Of a stretch of 64,000 bases of DNA, positions 31,425 through 42,285 are shown piece by piece. Origin of the DNA: Littorina saxatilis (Eukaryota > Mollusca > Gastropoda > Littorinimorpha > Littorinidae); the NCBI RefSeq assembly GCF_037325665.1, contig NC_090250.1, positions 1,805,290 to 1,869,289 on the forward strand, read 5' to 3'. The translations under genes and the position numbers were made by a program. Each line of letters begins with the position of its first letter. The first letter of the stretch is position 1. The notes under the pieces were generated by a model. It made no database searches. It was not told where the DNA came from and saw nothing but the letters and a program-made list of their open reading frames with translations.

Positions 31425-32310
31425 TGACTCACATGCGAAGCAAAAGTGAGTCTATGTACTCACCCGAGTCGTCCGTCCGTCCGTCCCGCCGTCCGTCCGG
31501 AAAACTTTAACGTTGGATATTTCTTGGACACTATTAAGTCTATCAACACCTGATGTGGCCTGATGGTGTATGGTTACAAGATCTCAAAAAACATGTGCGG
31601 CAACTTGACCTCACTTCAAGTTCAAGGTCACAGGGGCCGTAATTGTTGTCTTAAAAACGACCATTTTTCACATTTTCGCATTTTTTTCTGAAGTTATCGA
31701 GAATGGCAACCTTAGCTATGTATGCTATACAGGGCAATGTACGCCCTATCTTTGGACACCAGTTTGGTTGACCTTGCTTCAAGGTCAAGGTCGCAAGGGT
31801 CCTTTAAAGTTGGATTGTATACATAGTTTGAAGTGACCTTGACCTTGAACTATGGAAGGTAACTCTTCCAAATCTACATATGTGTGAGGGAAATACATTA
31901 TACTTACAAAAGTGAGTCTATATACTCACCGACATTGTCCGCCTGTCCTTCCGGGCGTCCGGGCGTCCGTCCCCCCCGTCCGTCTGTGAAACCTTTAACA
32001 TTGTATATTTCTTGGACACTAGTATTAAGTCTATCAACACCAATTGTGGCCTGATGGTGTATGGTTACAAGATCTTCAGAAACATGTTTGGCAACTTGAC
32101 CTCACTTCAAGGTCAAGGTCACAGGGTCCTTCAAAGTTGAAATGTATATATTTTGAAGTGACCTTGACCTTGAACTATTGAAAATAACTCTTCCAAAACT
32201 ACATTTGTGTGAGGGACTGAATAAATATTGTTTTTCTCAGTTTAAAATTATTCTGAAAGAAAGATCAAGGTCTGTTCAGCATGTGAGTCGTGTGGGCTTT
32301 GCCCTTCTTG
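31425..32310 (+). mobile_element. F3 Helentron-like element
   Basis: Starts TGACTCACATGCG (arms GACTCAC/GTGAGTC), followed by a gtccgtccgtcc array. Ends CATGTGAGTC, a hairpin (GGGC-ttt-GCCC) and TTCTTG. The first 450 bp are largely repeated in the second half, so it may be a dimer. It contains tight AGGTCA/TGACCT repeats. Shares 'ctttaacgttgga' with F2. Confidence 0.7.
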
Positions 32311-32649
32311 TTTCTGTATTAGTATAAAAGATTTATGAGGTTTTTTTGTTCAAAGGTAAGAAGAAGGGAAGAGGGTTTACATTTTTGTTGCTATCCTGGA
32401 AAAACAATATGGTTTGACTTTGAGATATGCAGTACTCTGAGTTGAACTCTTACTGGTTCCAATGACCAGCCTACCTTTTTTTCTGGATAGTTTTCATCAT
32501 ACAAGTTTGTGTACCAGTTTAAAAAAATACTAGCGCCATCACTGTTCATACATTATTATCATTCCACAGAACACTCAGGTGGTGGTCTGGGACACACTTG
32601 CTTCATCAAGGTGCGCTTTTGTTTGTTTTCTTTATAAATTAAAAAAAAA

Positions 32650-33399
32650 CAAGTCGCGTAAGGCGAAAATACAACATTTAGTCAAGTAGCTGTCGAACTC
32701 ACAGAATGAAACTGAACGCAATGCCATTTTTCAGCAAGACCGTATACTCGTAGCATCGTCAGTCCACCGCTCATGGCAAAGGCAGTGAAATTGACAAGAA
32801 GAGCGGGGTAGTAGTTGCGCTAAGAAGGATAGCACGCTTTTCTGTACCTCTCTTTGTTTTAACTTTCTGAGCGTGTTTTTAATCCAAACATATCATATCT
32901 ATATGTTTTTGGAATCAAGAACCGACAAGGAATAAGATGAAAGTGTTTTTAAATTGATTTCGACAATTTAATTTTGATAATAATTTTTATATATTTAATT
33001 TTCAGAGCTTGTTTTTAATCCAAATATAACATATTTATATGTTTTTGGAATCAGAAAATGATGGAGAATAACGTAAATTTGGATCGTTTTATAAATTTTT
33101 ATTTTTTTTTTTACAATTTTCAGATTTTTAATGACCAAAGTCATTAATTAATTTTTAAGCCGCCAAGCTGAAATGCAATACCGAAGTCCGGGCTTCGTCG
33201 AAGATTACTTGACCAAAATTTCAACCAATTTGGTTGAAAAATGAGGGCGTGACAGTGCCGCCTCAACTTTCACGAAAAGCCGGATATGACGTCATGAAAG
33301 ACATTTATCAAAAAAATGAAAAAAACGTTCGGGGATTTCATACCCAGGAACTCTCATGTCAAATTTCATAAAGATCGGTCCAGTAGTTTAGTCTGAATC

Positions 33400-33439
<40 letters not shown>

Positions 33440-33508
33440 TACACCACGACCCTCGTCTCGATTCCCCCCTCTACGTTAAAACATTTAGTCAAAACTTGAC
33501 TAAATGTA
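32650..33508 (-). mobile_element. F1 Helentron-like element, copy 4
   Basis: Full F1 order on the minus strand, with CRE and (CA)n tract. It abuts copy 5 head to tail, with a single A between them. Confidence 0.75.
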
Positions 33509-33509
33509 A

Positions 33510-34251
33510 CAAGTCGCGTAAGGCGAAAATACAATATTTAGTCAAGTAGCTGTCGAACTCACAGAATGAAACTGAACGCAATGCAACGCAGCAAGACCGT
33601 ATACTCGTAGTCCACCGCTCACGGCATAGGCAGTGAAATTGACAAGAAGAGCGGGGTAGTAGTTGCGCTAAGAAGGATAGCACGCTTTTCTGTACCTCTC
33701 TTTGTTTTAACTTTCTGAGCGTGTTTTTAATCCAAACATATCATATCTATATGTTTTTGGAATCAGGAACCGACAAGGAATAAGATGAAAGTGTTTTTAA
33801 ATTGATTTCGACAATTTAATTTTGATAATAATTGTTATATATTTAATTTTCAGAGCTTGTTTTTAATCTGAATATAACATATTTATATGTTTTTGGAATC
33901 AGCAAATGATGGAGAATAAGATAAACGTAAATTTGAATCGTTTTATAAATTTTTATTTTTTTTTACAATTTTCAGATTTTTAATGACCAAAGTCATTAAT
34001 TAATTTTTAAGCCACCAAGCTGAAATGCAATACCGAAGTCCGGGCTTCGTCGAAGATTACTTGACCAAAATTTCAACCAATTTGGTTGAAAAATGAGGGC
34101 GTGACAGTGCCGCCTCAACTTTCACGAAAAGCCGGATATGACGTCATCAAAGACATTTATCAAAAAAATGAAAAAAACGTTCGGGGATTTCATACCCAGG
34201 AACTCTCATGTCAAATTTCATAAAGATCGGTCCAGTAGTTTAGTCTGAATC

Positions 34252-34287
<36 letters not shown>

Positions 34288-34338
34288 TACACCATACCCT
34301 CGATGTTAAAATATTTAGTCAAAACTTGACTAAATATA
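33510..34338 (-). mobile_element. F1 Helentron-like element, copy 5
   Basis: Same family and same direction as copy 4. Its 5' palindrome ends 37 bp before the first base of the YIPF5 exon (34376), so the YIPF5 3' splice region is built partly against this element. Confidence 0.75.
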
Positions 34339-34394
34339 ACAAAAAACGAACAAAGCTCTTTTGTTGTCTTTGCAGCACTACTACCCAGAACACC

Positions 34395-34513
34395 ATGTCA
34401 GGCTTCAACCAAGAGGATGGGTTTTTCCAGTCTGGTTACCCTGACAACCAGCAAGGCCAAGCGCCGCAGTACGGTGGATACGAGTACAGCGGTCAGCAGT
34501 TTGGACAAGAACC
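34395..34513 (+). CDS. YIPF5: YIPF5 coding exon 1
   Basis: Encodes MSGFNQEDGFF to GQQFGQEP, ending CC before GTAAGTG. The acceptor before the 5' UTR part ends TCTTTGCAG at 34375. Confidence 0.9.
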
Positions 34514-37500
34514 GTAAGTGGTCTCAAGCGGTCTCAAGTGCACTGGACAGGTGGGCTGAGGTGCACTGAGCAAAACTGGGTCCCACCCGACTGGCAGGTA
34601 ACCAGGGTTGGGGTGCACGAAGCAAAACTGGGTCCCACCCGACTGGCAGGTAACCAGGGCTGAGGTGCACGGAGCAAAACTGGGTCCCACCCGACTGGCA
34701 GGTAACCAGGGTTGAGGTGCACGAAGCAAAACTGGGTCCCACCCGACTGGCAGGTAACCAGTGCTGAGGTGCACTGAGCAAAACTGGGTCCCACCTGCCT
34801 GGCATGTAACCAGGGTTGGGGTGCACGAAGCAAAACTGGGTCCCACCCGACTGGCAGGTAACCAGTGCTGAGGTGCACTGAGCAAAACTGGGTCCCACCT
34901 GCCTGGCATGTAACCAGGGTTGGGGTGCACGAAGCAAAACTGGGTCCCACCCGACTGGCAGGTAACCAGGGCTGAGGTGCACGGAGCAAAACTGGGTCCC
35001 ACCCGACTGGCAGGTAACCAGAGCTGAGGTGCACGGAGCAAAACTGGGTCCCACCCGACTGGCAGGTAACCAGGGCTGAGGTGCACGGAGCAAAACTGGG
35101 TCCCACCCGACTGGCAGGTAACCAGGGTTGAGGTGCACGAAGCAAAACTGGGTCCCACCCGACTGGCAGGTAACCAGTGCTGAGGTGCACTGAGCAAAAC
35201 TGGGTCCCACCTGCCTGGCATGTAACCAGGGTTGGGGTGCACGAAGCAAAACTGGGTCCCACCCGACTGGCAGGTAACCAGTGCTGAGGTGCACTGAGCA
35301 AAACTGGGTCCCACCTGCCTGGCATGTAACCAGGGTTGGGGTGCACGAAGCAAAACTGGGTCCCACCCGACTGGCAGGTAACCAGAGCTGAGGTGCACGG
35401 AGCAAAACTGGGTCCCACCCGACTGGCAGGTAACCAGGGCTGAGGTGCACGGAAATTTACCAACTGGTCGGGAGCCAGCCGCGGTGTTGGATTGGTTGAA
35501 AATGAGATTTGTTGTGATTTCAACGAATCAGATCCCGCGGTTTGTACTCTCCCGTATGGGTGGCACCCACTTTGGTTCATGCACCTCTAGTGCCTCATAC
35601 CTCTAGTGCCTCATACCTCTAGTGCCTCATACCTCTAGTGCTCAGCCTCTTAATCGGAAGGTCGAGGGTTCGAATCCCGGCTGCGGCTGCTTGGTGGGTT
35701 AAGTGTGGAGATTTTTCCGATCTTCGAGGTTAACTTATGTGCAGACCTGCTAGTGCCTTATCCCCCTTCGTGTGTACACGCAAGCACAACACCGAGTGCG
35801 CACGGAACAGATCCTGTTGTTCATGTCAGAGTTCGGTGGGTTATAGAAACACGAAAATACCCACCATGCTTCCTCCGAAACCGGCGTATGGCTGCCTTAA
35901 TGGCGGGGTAAAAACGGTCATACATGTCAAATTCCACTCGTGCAAAAACACGTGTGTACGTGGGAGTTTCAGCCCATGAACGCAGAAGAAGAAGAAGAAG
36001 AAGAAGAAAAATAGTAACATTTACCAAAACAAGTCTTTGCTGGGGTGGCTCTTGTGGGCAGTTTTTGACTGACTGAAGGCCATGTCAGACGCACAACACA
36101 AAGTATTCTTTCAAAATAAACACCAAACAGCGTGTTTTCCGTGTGACATCCCCAAAAACGCGTTTCAGAATACCCTGTTTCGTGTTTTCCCATCGTGTTT
36201 TGGGTTTTAGAGCATGCTTTAAAATCTGAAAACACGGTTTGGTAGTCAGCTAATGAACGCGGACGATCAACTCACGTTACTCGGTTTCCGGCACCACGCC
36301 GAGATAGAAAAAAATGTCCGACTCAGATGTGGTACCAATTCAGGGTAGTATCGGACCCATGCATCCTAACTAGAGTCTATGGAGCCTGTCACGATTGAAG
36401 AGAGGCAATAATATCAGTGGGCGCTGCCAGCCGTGTTGTTTACAAACCCAAACACAGTGCGGCAGCTGGACGGGTCAAGCTGACACTGACCGTATCAGTG
36501 GGCACTGCCAGCCCGGCGTGTTAACCCGAACACAGGGCGGTAGCTGGACGGGTCAAGCTGACACTGACTGATATTTTTGTGAAAACACGCAGCGCGCTCC
36601 ATCTGTGTGTTTCGCGTGTGACGTCCCCGCTTTAAAAACATGTGTTTCCCCGACGTTTTGAGATGGAGTTTTTGTCGAAAACATTGTTTAGTGTTGTGCG
36701 TCTGTCATCGCCTTTACTGACTAGTTGTTTTTTACGTCTTTTTATGACCGATTTATGACAGGTGATTACATTAGGGCAGGTTCGACTGTAGATTGTATTA
36801 TATTTGTTTATGTTTGCAGGCTTAAAAGGGGGGTTCCACTGTATCCTAATATATTTGTTTATGTTTGCAGGCTTAAAAGGGGGGTTCCACTGTATCCTAA
36901 TATATTTGTTCTGTGTTTGCAGGCAGTTTGGGCAGTTTGACTACACCCAACAGGGGGGCTACGACTACGCCCAGGGCGGGCAGGTTTATGCGGGGGAGCA
37001 GTACACAGGGTCCATCATGACTCCGGCCACACCCTATGTCGGCCCTCAAGACACTCAAGGAGGAGACAACTATGAAGATGAGCCTCCGCTTATGGAAGGT
37101 GTGTATGTGTATTAAGGCCCCAAAATAATACAGTCAATCCTGTCTATAACGAGGACCTTAGGGACCAACGTGAAGCGGTCGTTTTAGACAGGTGGTCGCT
37201 AAAGAAAGGTAAATTATACAGAAAAAATACTTGGCGCTCATAACCGAGAGGTGGTCGCCAGAGCAGGTTCGACTGTATGTTTGTGTCCGATGACAGGGAC
37301 CCAAATAATAGGGTCAGTAGGTCACTTACGTTTGTTTTTGATTGAAGTTTAAACAAAATTGACATTGGCACATGCAGCTTTTTATTGCCATTGGCCAGAA
37401 ATCATGCGAGCTGTGCCCCGTGGATCTAGGAGAAGAGTTATTTTCCTTTTTGAGTCTGCAGAATTGAGTTTTGTCGTTAACATTAGTTTTTTTGAAGGGT

Positions 37501-39321
37501 AAAAAATGTCGGGAGAAAAAATTGATAGATTATCACAAGAGCAATAAACTGCCCCTGAAAATGATTGCAGCAGTGAACAGAAACGTTTTACCTGAGATGA
37601 TCGCTATGCTAGAAATGCTTCAGTTCCAGGGTGAAAGAATATCTAAAGAGAAGGTTTGATATGTAGTTTCTAAATCATTGTATAGGGATGCAACTCTGTA
37701 AATGTGTGGAATTTGTGTTCTAATCTGGAGTTCTTTCCCTTTGATAAGGTGTAACTCGTCACATCTTCAGTTTGGTATTCTTTTTCGCGGTTATTTCCCC
37801 TGCACTGTTCGTTGTTATGTTCTCTGCAAATAACTGATCTCCACGCTCCTTTTTTGGAGTGCGCACGCACGCACGCTACGCACGCATGCACGCACGCACG
37901 CACACACGAACGTACGCACACACGCACACACACACACACATACACACAAAAACACACACACATACTGATATGTTTTTTGTTTATAGTTACGTTGGTGATT
38001 GATTTGTGGTTTAAAAATACCAGATTTGAAAGTGTTTCAACTGTTTGCTTTATTTCCTATATGAAAAACTGGTGTTCATTGCTATTTATTTCAGTTGGTG
38101 ATGTTTTTATTATTTTATACTAGCAGTTAAGCCCGGCTTCGCCCGGGAGTAAGCGGAGCCCTGTAGCAATTTAAGACGCTCGCTATCCCATTATCATTAG
38201 CTTTACCTCCTTTGTTTGGATACAAAAAAAGAGTTATCTCCCTAAATTACCTTCTAGAAATTTCCGGAACTTAGTTAATTTTTCTTTCTTCATTTCTTCC
38301 CCTCATAGGAGCAATAGCGAGTCTCTAATATCACTGGCATAATGTGCTTGCTACAGGTGAACAGTAGGCACTGAACTGGTCTTGCACCATATAGGCTGTA
38401 TTCAATAAATGGGAGGTCCATAATCTGAGAAAGGAAACAATGAATCAAGAAACTAAAACCCAGGTGCACATCTGCGGCACCTAGGGAGTGTACGTGCACA
38501 CTATCTTGTTCCTGCCTCTTGCCATCTCAGAGGTATGGCGACCACAGACAAAAAAGAGTTATCTCCCTTACCTTCTAGAAATTTCCGGAACTGTCCAGTT
38601 AATTTTTCATTCTTCATTTCTTCCCCTCATAGGAGCAACAGCGAGTCTCTAATATCACTGGCATGATGTGCTTGCTACAGGTGAACAGTAGGCACTGAAC
38701 TGGTCTTGCACCATATAGGCTGTATTCAATAAATGGGAGGTCCATAATCTGAGAAAGGAAACAATGAATCAAGAAACTAAAACCCAGGTGCACATCTGCG
38801 GCACCTAGGGAGTGTACGTGCACACTATCTTGTTCCTGCCTCTTGCCATCTCAGAGGTATGGCGACCACAGACAAAAAAGAGTTATCTCCCTTACCTTCT
38901 AGAAATTTCCGGAACTGTCCAGTTAATTTTTCATTCTTCATTTCTTCCCCTCATAGGAGCAATAGCAAGTCTCTAATATCACTGGCATGATGTGCTTGCT
39001 ACAGGTGAACAGTTATCTCCCTTACCTTCTAGAAATTTCCGGAATTGTCCAGTTAATTTTTCATTCTTCATTTCTTCCCCTCATAGGAGCAACAGCGAGT
39101 CTCTAATATCACTGGCATGATGTGCTTGCTACATGTGAACAGTAGGCACTGAACTGGTCTTGCACGATATAGGCTGTATTCAATAAATGGGAGGTCCATA
39201 TTCTGAGAAAGGAAACAGTGAATCAAGAAACTAAAACCCAGGTGCACATCTGCGGCACCTAGGGAGTGTACGTGCACACTATCTTGTTCCTGCCTCTTGC
39301 CATCTCAGAGGTATGGCGACC

Positions 39322-39352
<31 letters not shown>

Positions 39353-40854
39353 CTCTCTTTTATTATATGTACTAGTAGTCAGGCCCGGCTTCGCCCGGGT
39401 GTTTCTGACCTCTCCTCTCTCACAAACCTCTAGAATCTTATTCCAATGTGGATAAAAAAAAAATTTAAGTGTGAGTTCATACATTTGGATTTATAGGCAA
39501 GGCAAGTTTGTATTTCGTTCAACGTGTTCTCCGTGATTGGTGTACCCCTTCTCACACCCACTTTAGTTGCGGTCTGATCAAACCACGCATACGTCATGAG
39601 TGAGGGCGTCATACTGTATTGAACAGGGGAGAGAAGTCTGTAAATTCACGTGATCTCTCCCTGAGGCGATCGTTTCGTAAACAGTGTCTGGAAAATTCGA
39701 GAGTATTATGTGCGATGATTGGAAAGGGGGGGGGGGGGGGGGGGTGTTGGGAGTGTGTGTGTGGGGGGTGATAGCGGGGGGGGGGGGGGGGGGGGCAGCC
39801 CTTGAGAATGACACGGTATACTGGTTTGATAATAGTTACCTCCCTTCCATGGGTGACAAAGCATGACTTACCTCTCTTGCACTATATAGCCTGTATTCAT
39901 TAATGGGGAGGGTCATTATCCGAGGAAGGAAACAATGTCTCGAGAAACTAAAACCCAGGTGCATATCTGTGGGTTCAGGGCAGTGTGCATGCACACTTTA
40001 TTGTTCCTACCTTTTGCCATCTCTGAGGTATGGCGACCACAGACACACAAACACACACACTTACATCCATTCTTATATAGCCCGGCTTCGCGAGTTACCT
40101 CCATTCCGTGAATAACAAAGAAAGAGTTACCTCCCTTTAATTCTAGAACCTTCCTAAAAATTCTAGCTCATTGCTAAATCAGTTACTACCACCAACATCA
40201 TTTTACCGTTTATTGTACTCCGGAATATGACGTGAACCTGCTGAGGGATGCAGACGCGGCTTGTGCTTTGATGTGTTGTAGACGAAATGTAGCCGTTTTA
40301 GTAGACATGCAGTGATGACATCGAGATTGCTATAATTCTTTTTTCTTTTAGGAGGTAAGGAAGGGGTTGGTGTGGTGGTGATGGGGGATGATGGGGGTGC
40401 TGGGGATGGTGGTTGGGTTGGTGTTGATGATGTAGGGCTAGTGGGAGTGGTAGTTGTGGAGTCGGCGGTGGTGGTGGGAATGGGGGTGGTGGTGGTGGGA
40501 ATGGGGGTGGTGGTGGTGGGGGGGTCGGATCTGGGGATTGAAAGGGGGGGGGGGGGGGGGGGGCAAGTTTACTTTTTTTTTTAGAAGAGCCAAGCCACAA
40601 CTAAAAGTTTCTCTCTTCGGGGGGGGGGGGGGGGGGGGGGGAGGCGGAGGAGGATTGGAGGGCTGGCAGCGCAGCGGCATCGGCAGCGGCGGTTGTGGTC
40701 AGGTGCACATCTTAGAGTTATCTCCCTTACCTTCAAGAAATTTCCGGAACTGTCCAGTTAATTTTTCATTCTTCATTTCTTCCCCTCATAGGAGCAATAG
40801 CGAGTCTCTAATATCACTGGCATGATCTGTCTATGTCTGTCTGTGTGCGTCTCT

Positions 40855-40918
<64 letters not shown>

Positions 40919-42143
40919 GGTAATAAAACATTCTGAGTTCGGTTCAAAAGTGTATGTTTAAAAAGAAAATTTATTAAGTGATGTAAAGAGAAGCATTTAT
41001 ACGCAGACATTCACACGCACATACCGTGGCTGACACGCATGTAGACGTACAAATACACATTCACACACAGTCATCGTGGCTGAGATGCCTGGCCGCAGGT
41101 ACACACACTTATTAGAAAGAATCCACAATTTGTACGTAAGAGTTTAAAACGCTTAAATGCATGCATTGACAGTCAAAATACATATTCAAAATATATAGAT
41201 GGATAAAAATAGAACCAATTAATTTAACACATGTATACACAGATATTCACACACACTCACCGTGGCTGAGATGCATGGACGCAGGTACACAGTCATTAGA
41301 AAGAATAAAATGGCAGAAATGGATGTATTCTCAGTCAAGCCGGCTTCGCCCGGGAGTAAGCGGAGCCCTGTAGCAATTTAAGACGCTCGCTATCCCATTA
41401 TCATTAGCTTTATACCTCCTTTGTTTGGATACAAAAAAAGAGTTATCTCCCTTACCTTCTAGAAATTTCCGGAACTGTCCAGCCCGGCTTCGGCCGGGAG
41501 TAAGCGGAGCCCTGTAGCAATCGCTATCCCATTATCATTAGCTTTACCTCCTTTGTTTGGATACAAAAAAAGAGTTATCTCCCTTACCTTCTAGAAATTT
41601 CCGGAACTGTCCAGTTAATTTTTCATTCTTCATTTCTTCCCCTCATAGGAGCAATAGCGAGTCTCTAATATCACTGGCATGATGTGCTTGCTACAGGTGA
41701 ACAGTAGGCACTGAACTGGTCTTGCACCATATAGGCTGTATTCAATAAATGGGAGGTCCATAATCTGAGAAAGGAAACAATGAATCAAGAAACTAAAACC
41801 CAGGTGCACATCTGCGGCACCTAGGGAGTGTACGTGCACACTATCTTGTTCCTGCCTCTTGCCATCTCAGAGGTATGGCGACCACAGACAGACACACACA
41901 CACAGACAGACAGACAGACACTCTCTTTTATTTATATGTATAGATAGATAGATTTGTGTGTTGGTAATTCTGAATGTGTGCATATGTCACCTTTGTAAGT
42001 GAATGCTGTTGCATGTTTTGTACATTCAAATGCCATTTTCAGTTCAAGAGTTCATGGTATCAGACCACAGTTTTCAAGCAATGAATCTTTTTTTTTTTAT
42101 CCATGCAGAGCTTGGAATCAACTTTGACCATATCACACAGAAG
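34395..42143 (+). CDS. YIPF5: YIPF5 (Yip1 domain family member 5), N-terminal part, three exons
   Basis: YIPF5 is a five-pass membrane protein of the early Golgi and ER exit sites that works with Rab GTPases and COPII traffic. Coding exons 34395-34513, 36923-37098 and 42109-42143 join in frame (119+176+35 nt, 110 residues). The protein starts MSGFNQEDGFFQSGY, runs through a Q/G/Y-rich cytosolic stretch (GGYEYSGQQFGQ, QQGGYDYAQGG), and reaches the family signature [20 protein letters not shown]. Human YIPF5 has [23 protein letters not shown] at the same place. ATG 34395 is used because it aligns with the family start. The exon begins at 34376, so a non-coding first exon lies upstream. The Yip1 membrane domain (about 140 further residues) was not found in the remaining 22 kb. 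Confidence 0.9.
34540..35452. repeat. 52-bp minisatellite, about 18 units
   Basis: Unit gcaaaactgggtcccacc plus cgactggcaggtaacca and a variable gggctgaggtgcacgga part. It lies in YIPF5 intron 1, starting 26 bp after the donor. Variants are ordered: a block of six units (third to eighth) recurs as units eleven to sixteen, so an eight-unit block was duplicated. Since 52 is not a multiple of three and no stop occurs in the unit, all three minus-strand frames stay open for about 300 codons. Confidence 0.95.
35582..35641. repeat. 16-bp tandem repeat, four copies
   Basis: 'cctctagtgcctcata' repeated immediately before a SINE. Confidence 0.85.
35642..36010 (+). repeat. tRNA-derived SINE (family S1)
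   Basis: B-box-like GGTTCGAATCCC near 35670, a body shared with 47452-47796 (cagagttcggtgggttatag), and a (GAA)n tail from about 35985. Its tRNA head differs from that of the 47.45-kb copy. Confidence 0.7.
36077..36712. mobile_element. MITE with about 25-bp inverted repeats
   Basis: Left end AGGCCATGTCAGACGCACAA and right end (inverted) AGGCGATGACAGACGCACAA. The middle contains two tandem copies of a gggcggtagctggacgggtc-type unit. Flanks share 'actgact', suggesting but not proving a long target duplication. Confidence 0.55.
36768..36922 (+). repeat. YIPF5: Tandem duplication of the YIPF5 exon 2 acceptor region
   Basis: Three successive TTTGCAGGC acceptor-like sites end at 36819, 36870 and 36922, spaced 51 and 52 bp. 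The two upstream copies are followed by cttaaaaggggggttccac, a transposon-end sequence. Only the last one keeps the family reading frame. Confidence 0.75.
36923..37098 (+). CDS. YIPF5: YIPF5 coding exon 2
   Basis: Completes the Pro codon with G, then QFGQFDYTQQGGYDYAQ to EDEPPLME plus one base. The acceptor (GTGTTTGCAG) is preceded by two decoy copies. The donor is GTGTGT. Confidence 0.9.
37131..37275. mobile_element. pogo-like MITE
   Basis: Ends CAGTCAATCCTG and CAGGTTCGACTG with TA on both sides (37129-37130, 37276-37277). Lies 32 bp after the YIPF5 exon 2 donor. Confidence 0.65.
38120..39370 (-). mobile_element. Hairpin-ended repeat (family P) with internal tandem copies
   Basis: One end is a CCCGGCTTCGCCCGGG hairpin next to CTAG, the other an (ACAG)n array and ctctctttta. 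A unit of about 325-350 bp is repeated about three and a half times inside. A 69-codon minus-strand frame recurs in each full unit and again at 41630-41839. It is conserved only as much as the repeat itself. Hairpin plus CTAG recalls the 3' end of canonical Helitrons. Confidence 0.55.
39371..40110. repeat. Diverged family P copy with poly-G tracts
   Basis: Begins with a tagtcaggcccggcttcgcc hairpin and later matches 'gtattcattaatggggaggg...ggaaacaatg' and 'gccatctctgaggtatggcg' of family P. Poly-G runs (about 39726-39742 and 39777-39795) could form quadruplexes. No gene. Confidence 0.5.
40340..40690. repeat. G-rich low-complexity tract
   Basis: GGTGGTGGGAATGGGGG repeats and two long G runs (about 40545-40563 and 40619-40641). 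Long frames on both strands are glycine- or proline-rich artefacts. Confidence 0.85.
40860..41320. repeat. (CA)n tract and CA-rich DNA
   Basis: Near-pure (CA)n at about 40860-40915. Downstream, 'cacacgcatgtagacg'-like phrases recur without clear period. No gene seen. Confidence 0.75.
41338..41945 (-). mobile_element. Family P element, second copy
   Basis: The hairpin 'cccggcttcgcccgggagta' occurs twice (about 41345 and 41485), followed by one full unit matching 38232-38555 and an (ACAG)n end. It ends about 160 bp before YIPF5 exon 3. Confidence 0.55.
42109..42143 (+). CDS. YIPF5: YIPF5 coding exon 3
   Basis: 35 nt encoding the end of E, then [11 protein letters not shown]. The acceptor is a T-rich run ending ATGCAG, and the donor is GTAAGT. 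Short, but matched exactly to the family signature and in the right phase. Confidence 0.88.
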
Positions 42144-42285
42144 GTAAGTCCTTTTGTTTCCATCTCTTGGTTGTGGCTTTCCTCCATTTTGGCTGAAGCT
42201 TGAGCAGATTTCAACTGGAGTAGGATCCCTTTGTCCTTGAATATCAAACATGTTGGCTCTGATTGTAAATAGTTTTTACATCATA

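Noticed and set aside
32570-32610. 41-nt exon-like block (acceptor ...TTCCACAG, donor GTGCGC) that could be a YIPF5 5' UTR exon
   Set aside because: It sits at the edge of a dispersed repeat and nothing links it to the gene without transcript data.
34493-35580. Three overlapping open frames of about 300-350 codons on the minus strand
   Set aside because: They are frames through the 52-bp minisatellite, open only because the unit lacks stops; the translations are one repeated peptide in three frames.
38290-38499. 69-codon frame found four times
   Set aside because: It lies inside the family P unit; there is no sign that codon positions are conserved better than the rest.
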